64,000 nt of DNA from Spirochaeta africana DSM 8902 (lineage in GTDB: Bacteria; Spirochaetota; Spirochaetia; DSM-27196; DSM-8902). Numbering within the stretch: position 1 is the stretch's first letter; the number at the start of each line of letters is the position of its first letter. Of this stretch, positions 8,001-17,160 are shown one piece after another. Made by a program: the position numbers and the translations under genes. The notes under the pieces are model-generated. The model was not told where the DNA came from and did not search any database. It saw only the letters and a list, made by a program, of their open reading frames with translations. The stretch spans positions 1,426,001 through 1,490,000 of the forward strand of contig NC_017098.1 in assembly GCF_000242595.2 (NCBI RefSeq), written 5' to 3'.

Positions 8001-8029
8001 TTGGGATTTACCGGACACAGTGATACAAT
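8001..8029 (+). promoter_or_regulatory. Promoter of the PspC-domain gene
   Basis: TTGGGA (8001-8006), a 17-bp spacer and TACAAT (8024-8029). This predicts a start near 8036, leaving room for the GGAGG at 8048-8052. It is a conventional leadered promoter, in contrast to its neighbours. Confidence 0.55.
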
Positions 8030-8059
8030 TCCGGGTACTACATGCGTGGAGGCAACAAC

Positions 8060-8242
8060 ATGAGTTTACGGAGATCGAGCTACGACCGGGTTTTGGGCGG
8101 GGTGTGCGGCGGGATTGCCCGCTCGCTTGATATCCCTTCGAGCACGGTACGTCTGGTGTGTGTGCTGGCGGTGGCACTGGGTGGGTTGAGTTTGTGGGTA
8201 TATATCATTGCCTGGATGCTGATTCCGGCAGACACCTTCTAA
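8060..8242 (+). CDS. PspC-domain small membrane protein
   Basis: The 60-residue protein is a single PspC domain: an N-terminal Arg-rich stretch (LRRSSYDRVLGGVCGGIAR) and one long hydrophobic segment (about 33-55) ending in WMLIP. PspC proteins act at the inner membrane in envelope-stress responses. The start is set at 8060, not the earlier in-frame ATG at 8042, because GGAGG at 8048-8052 is 7 nt upstream of 8060. No other psp genes are nearby, so the specific role is unknown. Confidence 0.85.
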   Translation: MSLRRSSYDRVLGGVCGGIARSLDIPSSTVRLVCVLAVALGGLSLWVYIIAWMLIPADTF

Positions 8243-8263
8243 GCCAGATGCGGGGCGACCAGG

Positions 8264-9136
8264 CTACAGCCGCAGTCCGATGCCGGCCTCGAAATTCAGC
8301 AGGCGGTCGTAACGGGCCTGCAGCAGATTGGCGCCACTGTAGAACAGCAGTGGACCGCGATGCAGGTTGACTCTTCCTGACAGGTGCAGGAACTCGATGT
8401 GTTCAAAGAACATCCCGCCGGTTCGCAGATATAGTGATATAGGACGGCCAGGATAGCTGCGCCAGACAATGCCGGCTGCTCCGCCGTCCCGATCAAGAAC
8501 CCCACGCAGGGCAGCCGCCTGGGCATACAGGGCCATAGAGAAGTAGTCATGCTGCACAACGGGGAAGCTGAACCCGCCGGCAATGGTGTGCAGTTCATTG
8601 GTCCCGTCATACAGGCGTCGATACTCAAAGTCCGGGCCGATGAATGGCAGCAGTTGCCCCTGCAGGGAGGCGTGCCAGCCGAATACCGGGTCGGCCAGGC
8701 GGTCGTCGCCGATCAGCCCCCCACCAAGCAGTTCGAACCAGAAAAACTTGCGAAAGCTGCCGGTGGCTGGATGCGGAATCCGTCGGGCATAGCTGCCGGC
8801 GCTATCCTCGGTCCATTCCAGTTGATCATGCAGGATGAAGTGCGGACGAAGCCCGCTGCTGTCCTGATAGGGATAGCTGTGGTAGTGCACCAGGTTGTGG
8901 TGATGAAACCACAGGTGGATCGTGATCTCCCAGAAGAACCTGGCAAAACTGTTCTCCGGTCGGTTTCCCGGGGAAGAATCCTCGGTTTCTTTTTCATCGG
9001 CGTCCCGGGCGCGCTCGGCCTCTTCTTTCTCTACGTTGCGCGCAAACGAGCCCAGGTCGGCATGGACTGCGGCGGGGATCAGCAGCAGAAATAACAGCGC
9101 GCAGCAGATCATTCTTACACGACGGATTTTGTACAT
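8264..9136 (-). CDS. Predicted outer-membrane beta-barrel protein
   Basis: 290 residues with a signal peptide (cleavage near AVHA-D) and a charged Glu/Arg-rich linker at about 30-65. A His/aromatic-rich segment (HLWFHHHNLVHYH) follows. The rest is alternating strands with many Tyr, Phe and Gly, ending in FEAGIGLRL, typical of a barrel's last strand. No named family is recognised. GGGAGG precedes the ATG. It converges with the PspC gene (21-bp gap). The His-rich patch could bind metal, but that is speculation. Confidence 0.65.
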   Translation of the reverse strand: MYKIRRVRMICCALLFLLLIPAAVHADLGSFARNVEKEEAERARDADEKETEDSSPGNRPENSFARFFWEITIHLWFHHHNLVHYHSYPYQDSSGLRPHFILHDQLEWTEDSAGSYARRIPHPATGSFRKFFWFELLGGGLIGDDRLADPVFGWHASLQGQLLPFIGPDFEYRRLYDGTNELHTIAGGFSFPVVQHDYFSMALYAQAAALRGVLDRDGGAAGIVWRSYPGRPISLYLRTGGMFFEHIEFLHLSGRVNLHRGPLLFYSGANLLQARYDRLLNFEAGIGLRL

Positions 9137-9210
9137 CCTGCCTCCCGTAACGGTTCTGTAATACAGTATATCACGCAGGCGGGCTGGTTCCCTGCGGGGA
9201 TCAGAAAAAT

Positions 9211-9927
9211 TCAGGGTGGCAACGGTTGCTGCTCCGGGGTGTCCCAGCTGGCAATTACCTGCTGATATTCCTGCAGGGCGGCCGTGCCAGCCGGATGCAG
9301 GCGGTATACCCCGCGGCGGATACGTTCAAACCAGCCGTAGTGGTTGTCGCGCAGTATAGCGGCAGCCTTTGGGGAGCCGCCGCGCTGGCGGCACTCGGCT
9401 GGCGACATCCCCTGGCTGTCCTGCAGAAGCCAGGCAAGATACAGCGCCTCTTCGCGATAGGCGGTAACGACCTTCCCCCGGGTGCCCCCGGGGGTGTGAT
9501 CCCCGCTGCGGCCATGTATCTCGCGCAGGATAGCGCGGCGACGGGGGTTGTTGCGTCGTGACTCCCGGGCAGCGGGGTGACATACCAGTTCAACCCGGGT
9601 GCGATGCTGCAGAAAGCGCACCAGCAGCAGGCCAAGCTCCAGGCGCTTGATCAGGCGAAGCTTGGCGCGGTAATTCGCCGGGTAGCCGCTGCCGACAACC
9701 GGTACGGCCAGATATACAGAATCACAGGACTCCTGCCGCTCTACCGCTTGCAGAATCAGTTTCAGGTTGATAGCTGACTTGAGCTCGATCGCAACCAGTT
9801 CATTACCGTGCCATGCAGCAATGTCACAGCCGGCGGCCTCGCCGACAACCTGATAGCCCAGTGAGCATAAATACTCTTGCACGGGTGGATAGAGTTCGGT
9901 TTCCCGCAGGCTGTGTAGCGCCGTCAT
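9211..9927 (-). CDS. DUF2161-like PD-(D/E)XK nuclease-fold protein
   Basis: 238 residues. The N-terminal half has the PD-(D/E)XK pattern D35, then E48-L-K50 (IELKS), as in DUF2161 proteins; I recognise that family with moderate certainty. The C-terminal part (about 150-225) looks like a winged helix (SPAECRQRGGSPKAAAILRD, then GVYRLHPAG). It lies 15 bp after the DUF389 gene and is probably co-transcribed with it. CCAGGA before the ATG is the likely ribosome site. Substrate and role are unknown. Confidence 0.7.
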   Translation of the reverse strand: MTALHSLRETELYPPVQEYLCSLGYQVVGEAAGCDIAAWHGNELVAIELKSAINLKLILQAVERQESCDSVYLAVPVVGSGYPANYRAKLRLIKRLELGLLLVRFLQHRTRVELVCHPAARESRRNNPRRRAILREIHGRSGDHTPGGTRGKVVTAYREEALYLAWLLQDSQGMSPAECRQRGGSPKAAAILRDNHYGWFERIRRGVYRLHPAGTAALQEYQQVIASWDTPEQQPLPP

Positions 9928-9942
9928 ATCCTGGAGTACCCC

Positions 9943-11187
9943 TTACTCGCGTGCGGGAACCGGTTCGATACGAAACAGGTGCAGCTCGACCGGGATGCCG
10001 CTGAGCTGTGCCAGCTCCGTCTGCAGGGTATCCGGTTCGACATCTCCGCCAAGCAGGATGGCACGAATGGCCAGGCCGTCCGGATTGTGCTGGATAGACA
10101 GCTCGTACACCGCACCGCGGCCAAGCTCGGTATACAGATAGTCCGAAGCAAGCTGCCGCATGCGGTTCTGTTCAACAAACCCCTGGGCAGCAACAATCAT
10201 CGGGATAGCGATCGCCAGGAGTGCTGCCAGGCTGATGATCAGCTGGCTGAATACCCGGCGCTTGATGCGTTCCTTATCGGGCTCATCGGCTGTTACATGG
10301 GGATGCAGATCAACCAGATAGAACACAATCAGAGCAGCCAGAGAAATTCCCAGCAGGTTGACCCCGAACAGGGTGGCAGCCCCGACGGCCAGATCCCAAC
10401 GCCCGATTCCCAGGGTAATACCGATGGTACACAACGGCGGCATCAGTGCGACCGCGATTGCTACCCCCGGGATACTGGCGCTGACCTTTTTGTTGGTGTA
10501 GGCATAGGCTCCAGCCAGCCCGGAGGCGAGTGCAATCCCGATATCAAGCAGGTTAGGTGTGGTGCGGGCAAGTATTTGTTCGGAGAGCTGTACGAACGGC
10601 AGCGCAAACGAAATCGCTGCAGTAATTCCCAGAACAATCAGGATACCCCACAGGAGGGTGGTGACCGCTTCCAGCACCGTGCGGCCCGAGCCCCACAGCA
10701 CCCCGGCAGAGAGGCCGAGTATCGGGCCCATAAGTGGCGCTACGATCATTGCACCGATAATGACCGCGGCAGAGTTGTTCAGCAGACCGAAGGTAGCGAT
10801 CAGGCAGGAGAGTACCAGCAGTACGTAGTACTCGGCACTGTCGGTTGCACTGGCTACCACCGTTTCATAGGTAAGATACTTTTCCTCGGTTTTCTGCTTT
10901 CGCTCGCGGTAAATCGCATACTCGTGACGAAGCCCTCCCAGGCCGCCGTTCAAGCTCAGCTCGCCATCGCGTCGGCGTTTCAGCAGATGGGTTGCAAAGT
11001 TCCAGCGGCGGATCTTTCGGGATTCCCGGGATACCTCATCTGCCAGCGACGGCTTGGCAGCTGCCGGCTCTCCCGGTTTAGGACGTTCATCCGATTTTGG
11101 CTGCGGCGCAGATCTGGCTACGGAAGGGTCACCGGGGGGCGTCTCCGGATTTCCCGGTTTTGTATTCGTTTTTTTTCGCCATCTCAC
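9943..11187 (-). CDS. DUF389 family (TIGR00341-type) integral membrane protein
   Basis: 414 residues from a GTG start. A Lys/Pro-rich cytoplasmic N-terminus (1-75) is followed by at least six hydrophobic segments between about 130 and 330. These include AAVIIGAMIVAPLMGPILG, characteristic of DUF389, and GVAIAVALMPPLCTIGI. A C-terminal soluble domain follows. The open frame runs upstream to 11841, but that part is antisense to the neighbouring secreted-protein gene and is not coding. GGGAGGA sits 7 nt before the GTG at 11187. Function is not established. Confidence 0.85.
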   Translation of the reverse strand: MRWRKKTNTKPGNPETPPGDPSVARSAPQPKSDERPKPGEPAAAKPSLADEVSRESRKIRRWNFATHLLKRRRDGELSLNGGLGGLRHEYAIYRERKQKTEEKYLTYETVVASATDSAEYYVLLVLSCLIATFGLLNNSAAVIIGAMIVAPLMGPILGLSAGVLWGSGRTVLEAVTTLLWGILIVLGITAAISFALPFVQLSEQILARTTPNLLDIGIALASGLAGAYAYTNKKVSASIPGVAIAVALMPPLCTIGITLGIGRWDLAVGAATLFGVNLLGISLAALIVFYLVDLHPHVTADEPDKERIKRRVFSQLIISLAALLAIAIPMIVAAQGFVEQNRMRQLASDYLYTELGRGAVYELSIQHNPDGLAIRAILLGGDVEPDTLQTELAQLSGIPVELHLFRIEPVPARE

Positions 11188-11288
11188 AGGTGATTCCTCC
11201 CTCGTATTGCCATAAAAACAGACAGAACATATCGTAGTTGATTGACCGCAGCGGCGCAATACTGCATGCAACAGACACCCCGGTGAGC

Positions 11289-11294
11289 TATACT
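11289..11294 (+). promoter_or_regulatory. -10 TATACT, leaderless type
   Basis: TATACT ends 7 nt before the ATG at 11302, with no Shine-Dalgarno between. No good -35 is visible at 16-18 bp. Confidence 0.5.
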
Positions 11295-11301
11295 GTATGA
11301 T

Positions 11302-12330
11302 ATGAAATATTGGTGGATGATCGTTCTGATGGGGTGGGCTGCCGGGATACCGGTGCTGGCAGGTGCCGAAGAGCAGATTATGCAGCTGCATTTCAGTGAG
11401 TTTGGCGGGTATGCCTACCATGCCAGCTCCACCCTTGATGCTGATTCGCATGTCGAGCTTGGCACTTACGGGATGCACACCCTGTTCGATGGGGATACCT
11501 GGACCGGATGGTCCGAGGGCAGCGACGGCAGTGGTATCGGCGAACGGCTGTGGCTGCGAATTGATCCGGGCAGCGATACGGTGGCGGTTATCAACGGGTT
11601 CGCGCGCAGCGAGCGGCTGTTTCTGGCCAATAATCGTGTACAGGGGTTGCGTGTGCGGCTGTGGGGCGGTTGGCTGCCGGACGGCATGGTTACCGAGTAT
11701 GGACCGGTGTATCTGATGGCACCGGTCAGCGACAGCTATGCGCTTGATTTGCAGGATTCGCGGGAGCTTCAGATGATTGCCTTGCCGTTTGACTATAGCG
11801 CTGCCGAGCTGGCGCGGGACCAGTTGCGTCTGCATGTGCATGGCTATGCCGAGCGCCAGGGGTTACCGGAACGCATGGTAGAAGAGGTCTATCTGATCGA
11901 GTTCGAGATTGTATCGGTTTTTCCTGGCAACCGCTGGGATGATACCTGCCTGAGTGAGCTGCGGGTATTCCCTCGGGATACCTATCGGGCGCAGCAGCTG
12001 TATGGCGAGGATGGAGTAATCCGCTACGACCGTACGCAGCACGATAACCCTGGTCGCGGACGTACCCTCTTACAGTCACGCGACTATCTGTATGATCCGT
12101 ATCTTGTCGACCCGGCCGGAGAGTGGGTGGTCGCGTTTCGCACCCCCCGGACAATCGAGGGCCGCGTGGAATCAGTAGCGGTACTGCTGCGACTGCCGCT
12201 GCCGGTTGAGTACCAGCATGCGGGGTTTCGTGATCTGGTGGATGCTGGCGGCCTGGCTATCGAGTTTGTGCCGGGCCCGAACGGCACAGTGCTTCTTTTC
12301 GATGATGGGCAGGAGCTGGTGCTGGAGTAA
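11302..12330 (+). CDS. Secreted protein with NADase-type glycan-binding-like domain
   Basis: 342 residues with a signal peptide (core at about 4-20, AGAEE cleavage). Residues 40-190 contain LFDGDTWTGWSEGSDGSGIG and a discoidin-like beta sandwich. That pattern is seen in the NADase-type glycan-binding domain (a galactose-binding-like fold). The C-terminal half has no recognised motif. The protein is probably periplasmic or surface-bound, interacting with carbohydrate. Expression seems to start from a TATACT placed for a leaderless message. It is divergent from the DUF389 gene and converges with the cyclase gene (44-bp gap). Confidence 0.65.
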   Translation: MKYWWMIVLMGWAAGIPVLAGAEEQIMQLHFSEFGGYAYHASSTLDADSHVELGTYGMHTLFDGDTWTGWSEGSDGSGIGERLWLRIDPGSDTVAVINGFARSERLFLANNRVQGLRVRLWGGWLPDGMVTEYGPVYLMAPVSDSYALDLQDSRELQMIALPFDYSAAELARDQLRLHVHGYAERQGLPERMVEEVYLIEFEIVSVFPGNRWDDTCLSELRVFPRDTYRAQQLYGEDGVIRYDRTQHDNPGRGRTLLQSRDYLYDPYLVDPAGEWVVAFRTPRTIEGRVESVAVLLRLPLPVEYQHAGFRDLVDAGGLAIEFVPGPNGTVLLFDDGQELVLE

Positions 12331-12374
12331 GCGGTTCCGCCGGATCGTGCTGCTCAGACCGACGCTCGCTGGCC

Positions 12375-14444
12375 TTACGCCTGCAGGTTGTTCAGTCGAC
12401 TGTTGTCGTGCGAGGCATCTATGCGCTGCAGCAGGCAGGCAACCACGGTATCCAGAGGTGCATCGGTCTGCAGCTGACGCAGGATCGAGCGGGCCTCTTC
12501 GTACTGTTCCTGCTGCATGGCTGCCACCGCAGCGGAGAAAGCCCCCCGTCCCTGCAGTTTTCGGCGCCGCAGCTCGGCATCATCGATATCAAAAACCTCG
12601 TAGATGGCAACCTCCTGTTGACGGCCGCGAATCATTTCGCTGCCAAGATGCCGAGTGGAGAAGCCGTCCGGCGGCAGACGGCGGTACACGCTATCGCTGA
12701 TGGTGATGCCGGTGCCATAGAACTTGTTCAGGCTTTCCAGGCGTGCGGCCACATTTACGACGTCCGAGATTACCGTGCTTTCCAGCCGTTCCTTTTCACC
12801 AATGATACCCAGCATGATCGGGCCGGAGTTGATGCTGACCCCGATCCGGATATCCGGATAGTCTGGATGCGCATGATTGAATCGTCCAACCTCCCGGTGC
12901 AGTGCAATAGCCGCCTGTACCGCCTGCGCCGGGTCGTTGGGAAAGATCGCCATGATCGCATCACCAATGTACTTGTCGATAAAACCGCCGTACTCGCGAA
13001 TTACCGGGCCGGTACGTTCCAGAAAGGCGTTAATAAAGCGGAAGCTGTCGGCGGGAGACATGTCCTCGGATAGCTGGGTGAAACCCCGGATGTCGGCGAA
13101 CAGAACCGAGAAGGTGCTATGGATCTGGTCGCCCAGTTGAATATCGACGATGTCATTCTTGCCGAGAAATCGCAGTACCTCCTGGGGCACGAAACGCCAC
13201 AATGAGGTGTTTATCCCCTCTATCAACATGTATGCCCTGGTGAACAGGTACGACAGGACAATGGTTTGGGTGATCGTAAATACCACCAGGCCGAGGTTGC
13301 TCAGATAGGCAGTCTGGATCAGCCCCCGATTATACATAATGTCATTCAGTGCAGTAAGAAAGAACACCACCCCGCCAAACAGCAGCAGGCGAGCCCCCCC
13401 ACGGTTGCGTACTGCTGCCAGAATCAAGACATAGATTATGTAGGTACCGCTGATACTGATCAGTATGTTATAGGCGGTCAGCAGGCGGGTAAAGAAGGTG
13501 GTCGGGGTGGAAATCACGATGAGCGCAAAGGCCAGGCTCAGCGAGATAATCAGCCAGGAGAACCACTTCTTCAGCTCCTGCGGGTAGATCAGTCTGAGGA
13601 ACAGTACAAACAGTGGGTAAAACAGGCAGATCGTGAGGTAATCCATACGCTGCCCCAGGGACCAGGGGAAGTTCGGGAAAAAAAAGTACCACAGGCGTTC
13701 ACCCATCAGCAGGGTGCGCAGGCTGATGATTACACAGAACAGACTGAAGGTGAGAGCACTGAGTTCTTTTTTTCGCAGGATGAAGATCATCATGTGATAC
13801 AACCCGATGATGCCCAGTATCCCGACGGTGATCATCTCCGACATTATCCGTGTTTCGCGCAGTCGCAGGATCTGATGATCGCTGCCCAGCACCAGCGGCT
13901 CGGAGAGTCCGCCCTTACTATGGTCGTAGTTTGATATATGAAGAGTCAGACGAACAGTGGTCGAGTCGGGTTGGAAGAAGGCGACCTTGGGCAGATACTG
14001 GGCCACGGCGGTGTCCTGCTGCAGCGAGGGACGCCCGTTGGAGGCGATAAGGGTGGTGTCGGCGTAGAGCCGGAATGCGGTATAGATATGGGTTATCCGC
14101 AGCCCCAGTACCTGGCCGACAGCCGACTCGGGCAGATGCAGGGTCAGCTGTTGGGTAGCAGCACCCAGGCCCGGCAGGGGTTGTTCGAAACGGTTCCATA
14201 TCTGCGGCTGTTCAACAGCTGGAGTGTTTGATCCGATTTCCAGCGAAACACCAGGATCGGTAAACTCATCCCGGGCGAACAGCCACTCACCATTCAATTC
14301 GATGGTGCCGTCCTGATCAAAATCCCAGGTGGACAGGTCGATTACCCCGCGCTGCGCCTGCGGGGTACCGGCATATATTCCAGCCGTGAGTACTGCCAGC
14401 AGAGCAAACAGCAGCACACAACGGCGCAGTACAGGCAACTTCAT
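12375..14444 (-). CDS. Receptor-type class III adenylate cyclase with 7TM sensor region
   Basis: 689 residues: a signal peptide, a periplasmic galactose-binding-like (7TMR-DISM extracellular) domain at about 30-180, seven membrane segments at about 195-400 and a class III cyclase domain at about 430-615. FADIRGFT and DKYIGDAIMAIF carry the metal-binding aspartates. The Lys in DKYIGD and the Asp in SDVVNVAARLE are the adenine-selecting pair, so cAMP is the likely product. The C-terminal 70 residues look helical. The ATG at 14444 was chosen over a TTG upstream because the signal peptide starts there and TATACT lies 7 nt before it. Confidence 0.85.
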   Translation of the reverse strand: MKLPVLRRCVLLFALLAVLTAGIYAGTPQAQRGVIDLSTWDFDQDGTIELNGEWLFARDEFTDPGVSLEIGSNTPAVEQPQIWNRFEQPLPGLGAATQQLTLHLPESAVGQVLGLRITHIYTAFRLYADTTLIASNGRPSLQQDTAVAQYLPKVAFFQPDSTTVRLTLHISNYDHSKGGLSEPLVLGSDHQILRLRETRIMSEMITVGILGIIGLYHMMIFILRKKELSALTFSLFCVIISLRTLLMGERLWYFFFPNFPWSLGQRMDYLTICLFYPLFVLFLRLIYPQELKKWFSWLIISLSLAFALIVISTPTTFFTRLLTAYNILISISGTYIIYVLILAAVRNRGGARLLLFGGVVFFLTALNDIMYNRGLIQTAYLSNLGLVVFTITQTIVLSYLFTRAYMLIEGINTSLWRFVPQEVLRFLGKNDIVDIQLGDQIHSTFSVLFADIRGFTQLSEDMSPADSFRFINAFLERTGPVIREYGGFIDKYIGDAIMAIFPNDPAQAVQAAIALHREVGRFNHAHPDYPDIRIGVSINSGPIMLGIIGEKERLESTVISDVVNVAARLESLNKFYGTGITISDSVYRRLPPDGFSTRHLGSEMIRGRQQEVAIYEVFDIDDAELRRRKLQGRGAFSAAVAAMQQEQYEEARSILRQLQTDAPLDTVVACLLQRIDASHDNSRLNNLQA

Positions 14445-14451
14445 GTTCCAC

Positions 14452-14481
14452 AGTATACCGGGGTGTACCGGATAATGCCAC
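14452..14481 (-). promoter_or_regulatory. Promoter of the cyclase gene, leaderless type
   Basis: Minus strand: GTGGCA (14481-14476), 18 bp, TATACT (14457-14452), 7 nt, then the ATG. The cyclase thus appears to have its own start although the kinase gene ends only 57 bp upstream. Confidence 0.5.
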
Positions 14482-14501
14482 CACAAATGGGGGATGACAG
14501 C

Positions 14502-15974
14502 TTAGCCGGGCCAGATTATGTGGTACCACACCCCGGGGCGGTCCAGGATAGTGATCTTTCCGCCCAGCTGCCCCTCTGCCAGCGCATAGACCGTGCTTAA
14601 GCCAATACCTGCTGGCGGGGTATCATGCGAGGGCATTCCCACACCGTTGTCCCCGTACAGCAGACGCAATTGATTATCGGCGGAACGCTCAACCTCTATC
14701 GTGATGCAGCCGGACTGATGGCGAGGAAAGGCGTATTTACAGGTGTTGGTGATCAGCTCATTCAGGATCAGGCCGCATGGAATGGCGCTGGTCAGCGGCA
14801 GCGAGATAGCGTTACAGCGCAGATCAAGCCGCAGGCTGTGTTCGCGCTCGAAACTCTCGGCAATCAGACTGAACAGATTCTGCAGATAGGACTCCAGATC
14901 GATATGCGTCAGGCTATTGGACTGATAAAGCTGGGTATGAACCAGCGACATCGCACTGATCTGGTTCTCGATGTCGCGGAACAGACGCAGTACCTCCTCG
15001 TTGCTGCTGTCAGAGGTCTTTAATGAGATTATTGAAATAATGGTCTGCATATTGTTCTTGGTGCGGTGATACAGCTCGCGGATCAGCACCTCTTTTTCGT
15101 GCACCGCTACCTGCAGCTGTCGTTCACTGCCGCGCAGTGCGGCGTTGGTTATCAGCATCTTTTCCGAGAACGACATCAGCACCCGGGCTACTACCACACT
15201 GCAGGCAAGTACCAGCAGCAAGGCCAACGGAATGTACGGGCGCCGGTACAGCGTCGGGCTGCGGATCAGCGAGGCATCCAGTAGTACAAACAGTCCCCAG
15301 AATGCTATGCCAATGACCAGGGCCCAGCCCAGCAGTTGAAGATTTCGGCGCATCGGTTCTATGCGGCGTGCTCCGGTGAGTTTACGCAGGGGGTCCAGTC
15401 GCAGCAGGGTCTCGGCGATAATGGTAAGCAGCAGCAGATTCAGCACATCCTTGATAAGGAAGTTTAGGAGTGTCGCGGTGGCTATACTGGTGCGAACATC
15501 TGCTGTCCATGGCGGAGGATTGAACTGCAGGATGTAGGGGTACAGTATCAAGTAGGCCACGGCGATAACCGGAATAAAGATCAGCAGCAGTCCTGCCATC
15601 CGGCGATACACGACCCGGCTTTTCAGATGGATCCGGTAGATCGCCAGCCGGCCGACACCGATAAAATAGAAAGTGAATACCGCCGCAGTAACCAGATTGG
15701 CCCAGCCGTTGTATGACCACAGCAGAAACGGGAACCAGCTGCCGCCGCAGATGCCGGCAACCATACCGTTGCGCGGTCCAAAGGCTGCAGCAGCCAGCAC
15801 CGGCAACAGTAACGGCCAGGGGATGCTGATTATCGTGTTGCCAAGGGAAAACGACAAGGACCAGGGGGCCAATACCAGACTGAGCAGCCCTGCCACTGCC
15901 GACAGCAGCACCGCACGACGCCCAGGGGTTCCGGGATGAGGCGGGATGTCGAAAGGCCAATGGTTGCCAAACAC
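14502..15974 (-). CDS. Membrane sensor histidine kinase, HisKA_2 type
   Basis: 490 residues from a GTG start. The N-terminal 275 residues contain seven or eight hydrophobic segments, a MASE-like integral sensor with no periplasmic domain. The dimerisation and phosphoacceptor region is HisKA_2 (LIRELYHRTKNNMQ, with H303 the likely phosphorylated residue). The ATPase part has the N-box (ELITNTCKYAF) and G-boxes (DNGVGMP, GIGLSTV). No response regulator is encoded nearby. It precedes the cyclase gene on the same strand. A TATACT placed for a leaderless message lies 6 nt before the GTG. Confidence 0.88.
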   Translation of the reverse strand: MFGNHWPFDIPPHPGTPGRRAVLLSAVAGLLSLVLAPWSLSFSLGNTIISIPWPLLLPVLAAAAFGPRNGMVAGICGGSWFPFLLWSYNGWANLVTAAVFTFYFIGVGRLAIYRIHLKSRVVYRRMAGLLLIFIPVIAVAYLILYPYILQFNPPPWTADVRTSIATATLLNFLIKDVLNLLLLTIIAETLLRLDPLRKLTGARRIEPMRRNLQLLGWALVIGIAFWGLFVLLDASLIRSPTLYRRPYIPLALLLVLACSVVVARVLMSFSEKMLITNAALRGSERQLQVAVHEKEVLIRELYHRTKNNMQTIISIISLKTSDSSNEEVLRLFRDIENQISAMSLVHTQLYQSNSLTHIDLESYLQNLFSLIAESFEREHSLRLDLRCNAISLPLTSAIPCGLILNELITNTCKYAFPRHQSGCITIEVERSADNQLRLLYGDNGVGMPSHDTPPAGIGLSTVYALAEGQLGGKITILDRPGVWYHIIWPG

Positions 15975-15980
15975 CGTGCC

Positions 15981-16009
15981 AGTATACCCGCGTTGGTGCT
16001 ATCTGGAAA
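15981..16009 (-). promoter_or_regulatory. Promoter of the histidine kinase gene, leaderless type
   Basis: Minus strand: TTTCCA (16009-16004), 17 bp, TATACT (15986-15981), 6 nt, then GTG. There is no Shine-Dalgarno. Confidence 0.6.
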
Positions 16010-16033
16010 GCATCAGGATCAGAAAAACAGGGG

Positions 16034-17062
16034 TTACTCGGCAGAGAACCCGACTGCCTGCAGAACTACCAGGCCGGTATCCAGCCCCCCCTGGTCATAC
16101 GGACGCGGGATATGGACAAATGCGTACCGGTTTTCGCCGTCGGTTGCACGCCCGAGTACCCGGACAACGGTTCCCTGACTCAGCACAGCCTTGGGGCGCA
16201 TATCTTCAGGCGACAGAAGCTCGGTCTCGGTCATGATGCGGTTCCGGGTTTCGGCGACTGTCTCTACTGTGGTATCCCCCAGGACTACGGTCTGGCCTGC
16301 TGGCCGCCGATTGGTGATATCATGCAGTACCGTGTCGCCAGGTGCGATGAGTGACCGGTGAGACAGAACATTGTCGGTATCCTCCTGGAGTGTCCAGATG
16401 CCTGGTTCCGGGAAATTGTCACCCTGACTGCGCGCGATCGGGTCGATCTCCCGTGCGTACTGGAGTTCAATCGCGGTGTCATCCACACGACGCCAGAAAC
16501 CGTAGAGACTGCGATCGCTGTCGCCAATGTACCGGCTGTTGAAGCGCCCGTTGGGGAAGAGCCGTACCCCCCAGCCCCAGCTGCCGTATGCTGGCGCCCA
16601 GGAGGTGCCGGCGAATGCCTCGATGTCCTGTGGGCCAGGAGGATCCCAGTCTGTCCCGGCAGCAAGGATCTGCGCCGTCTGCTCCGGCAGGCTGTCCAGG
16701 TGGACACCAAAAACAAAACCGGAAACCGTGTCATCGGTATGCATGGTTACCCGATACCAGTAGCCGGTCCGTTCACCAACCGTCTCAGGGACGGTAGTGC
16801 GGGCATCGGCCGCCAGCAGGGTTCCTTCGCGCAGCAGCTGGTTGACCTCGGCAGTGGTGGTCGGTTGACTTCGCAGGCGTAACCCGTCACTCAGGACAAT
16901 CAGGCTGTGACTGTCGCGTTCACCAAGGGACTGCAGTTCAGGATCGCCACTGTAGTCCCTGTCGTTGCGGTCATTGGCGCAGCCAGCCTGCAGCAGAGTA
17001 AAGCCGGTCAGCAGTGCCACGATCAGCATTATCCGGTGCGAATATCCACGGTGTATAGGCAT
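16034..17062 (-). CDS. Lipoprotein with SH3b-like domain
   Basis: 342 residues. The signal peptide ends in the lipobox LLQAGC (Cys27), so the protein is lipid-anchored. Residues 55-130 resemble a bacterial SH3 domain (LRLRSQPTTTAEV, then YWYRVTM), often a peptidoglycan- or peptide-binding module. Residues 150-245 form a second beta domain (FAGTSWAPAYGSWGWG). GGAGG lies 5 nt before the ATG. It stands alone on the minus strand between the kinase and the ABC operon. Its ligand is unknown. Confidence 0.7.
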   Translation of the reverse strand: MPIHRGYSHRIMLIVALLTGFTLLQAGCANDRNDRDYSGDPELQSLGERDSHSLIVLSDGLRLRSQPTTTAEVNQLLREGTLLAADARTTVPETVGERTGYWYRVTMHTDDTVSGFVFGVHLDSLPEQTAQILAAGTDWDPPGPQDIEAFAGTSWAPAYGSWGWGVRLFPNGRFNSRYIGDSDRSLYGFWRRVDDTAIELQYAREIDPIARSQGDNFPEPGIWTLQEDTDNVLSHRSLIAPGDTVLHDITNRRPAGQTVVLGDTTVETVAETRNRIMTETELLSPEDMRPKAVLSQGTVVRVLGRATDGENRYAFVHIPRPYDQGGLDTGLVVLQAVGFSAE

Positions 17063-17160
17063 AATAACCTCCGGTCACAGCATACCGGGTTAAACCGGTA
17101 CACTGCAAGCCTGATACGGCCTCCGAGCCGTCGCAGTTCGGGTGCTGTTGCGGGATTTTG

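Noticed and set aside
7957-8003. Hairpin with A-run and T-run between miaB and the PspC gene as a terminator
   Set aside because: It lies between two divergent gene starts, so nothing upstream needs terminating. The stem is interrupted and overlaps the miaB -35 element.
9979-11193. Plus-strand frame of about 400 codons opposite the DUF389 gene
   Set aside because: Antisense to a recognisable membrane protein; the translation is polar and Gln/Arg-rich with no motif.
11188-11841. N-terminal extension of the DUF389 frame
   Set aside because: It lies antisense to the secreted-protein gene at 11302. A GTG with GGGAGGA at the right distance gives a better start at 11187.
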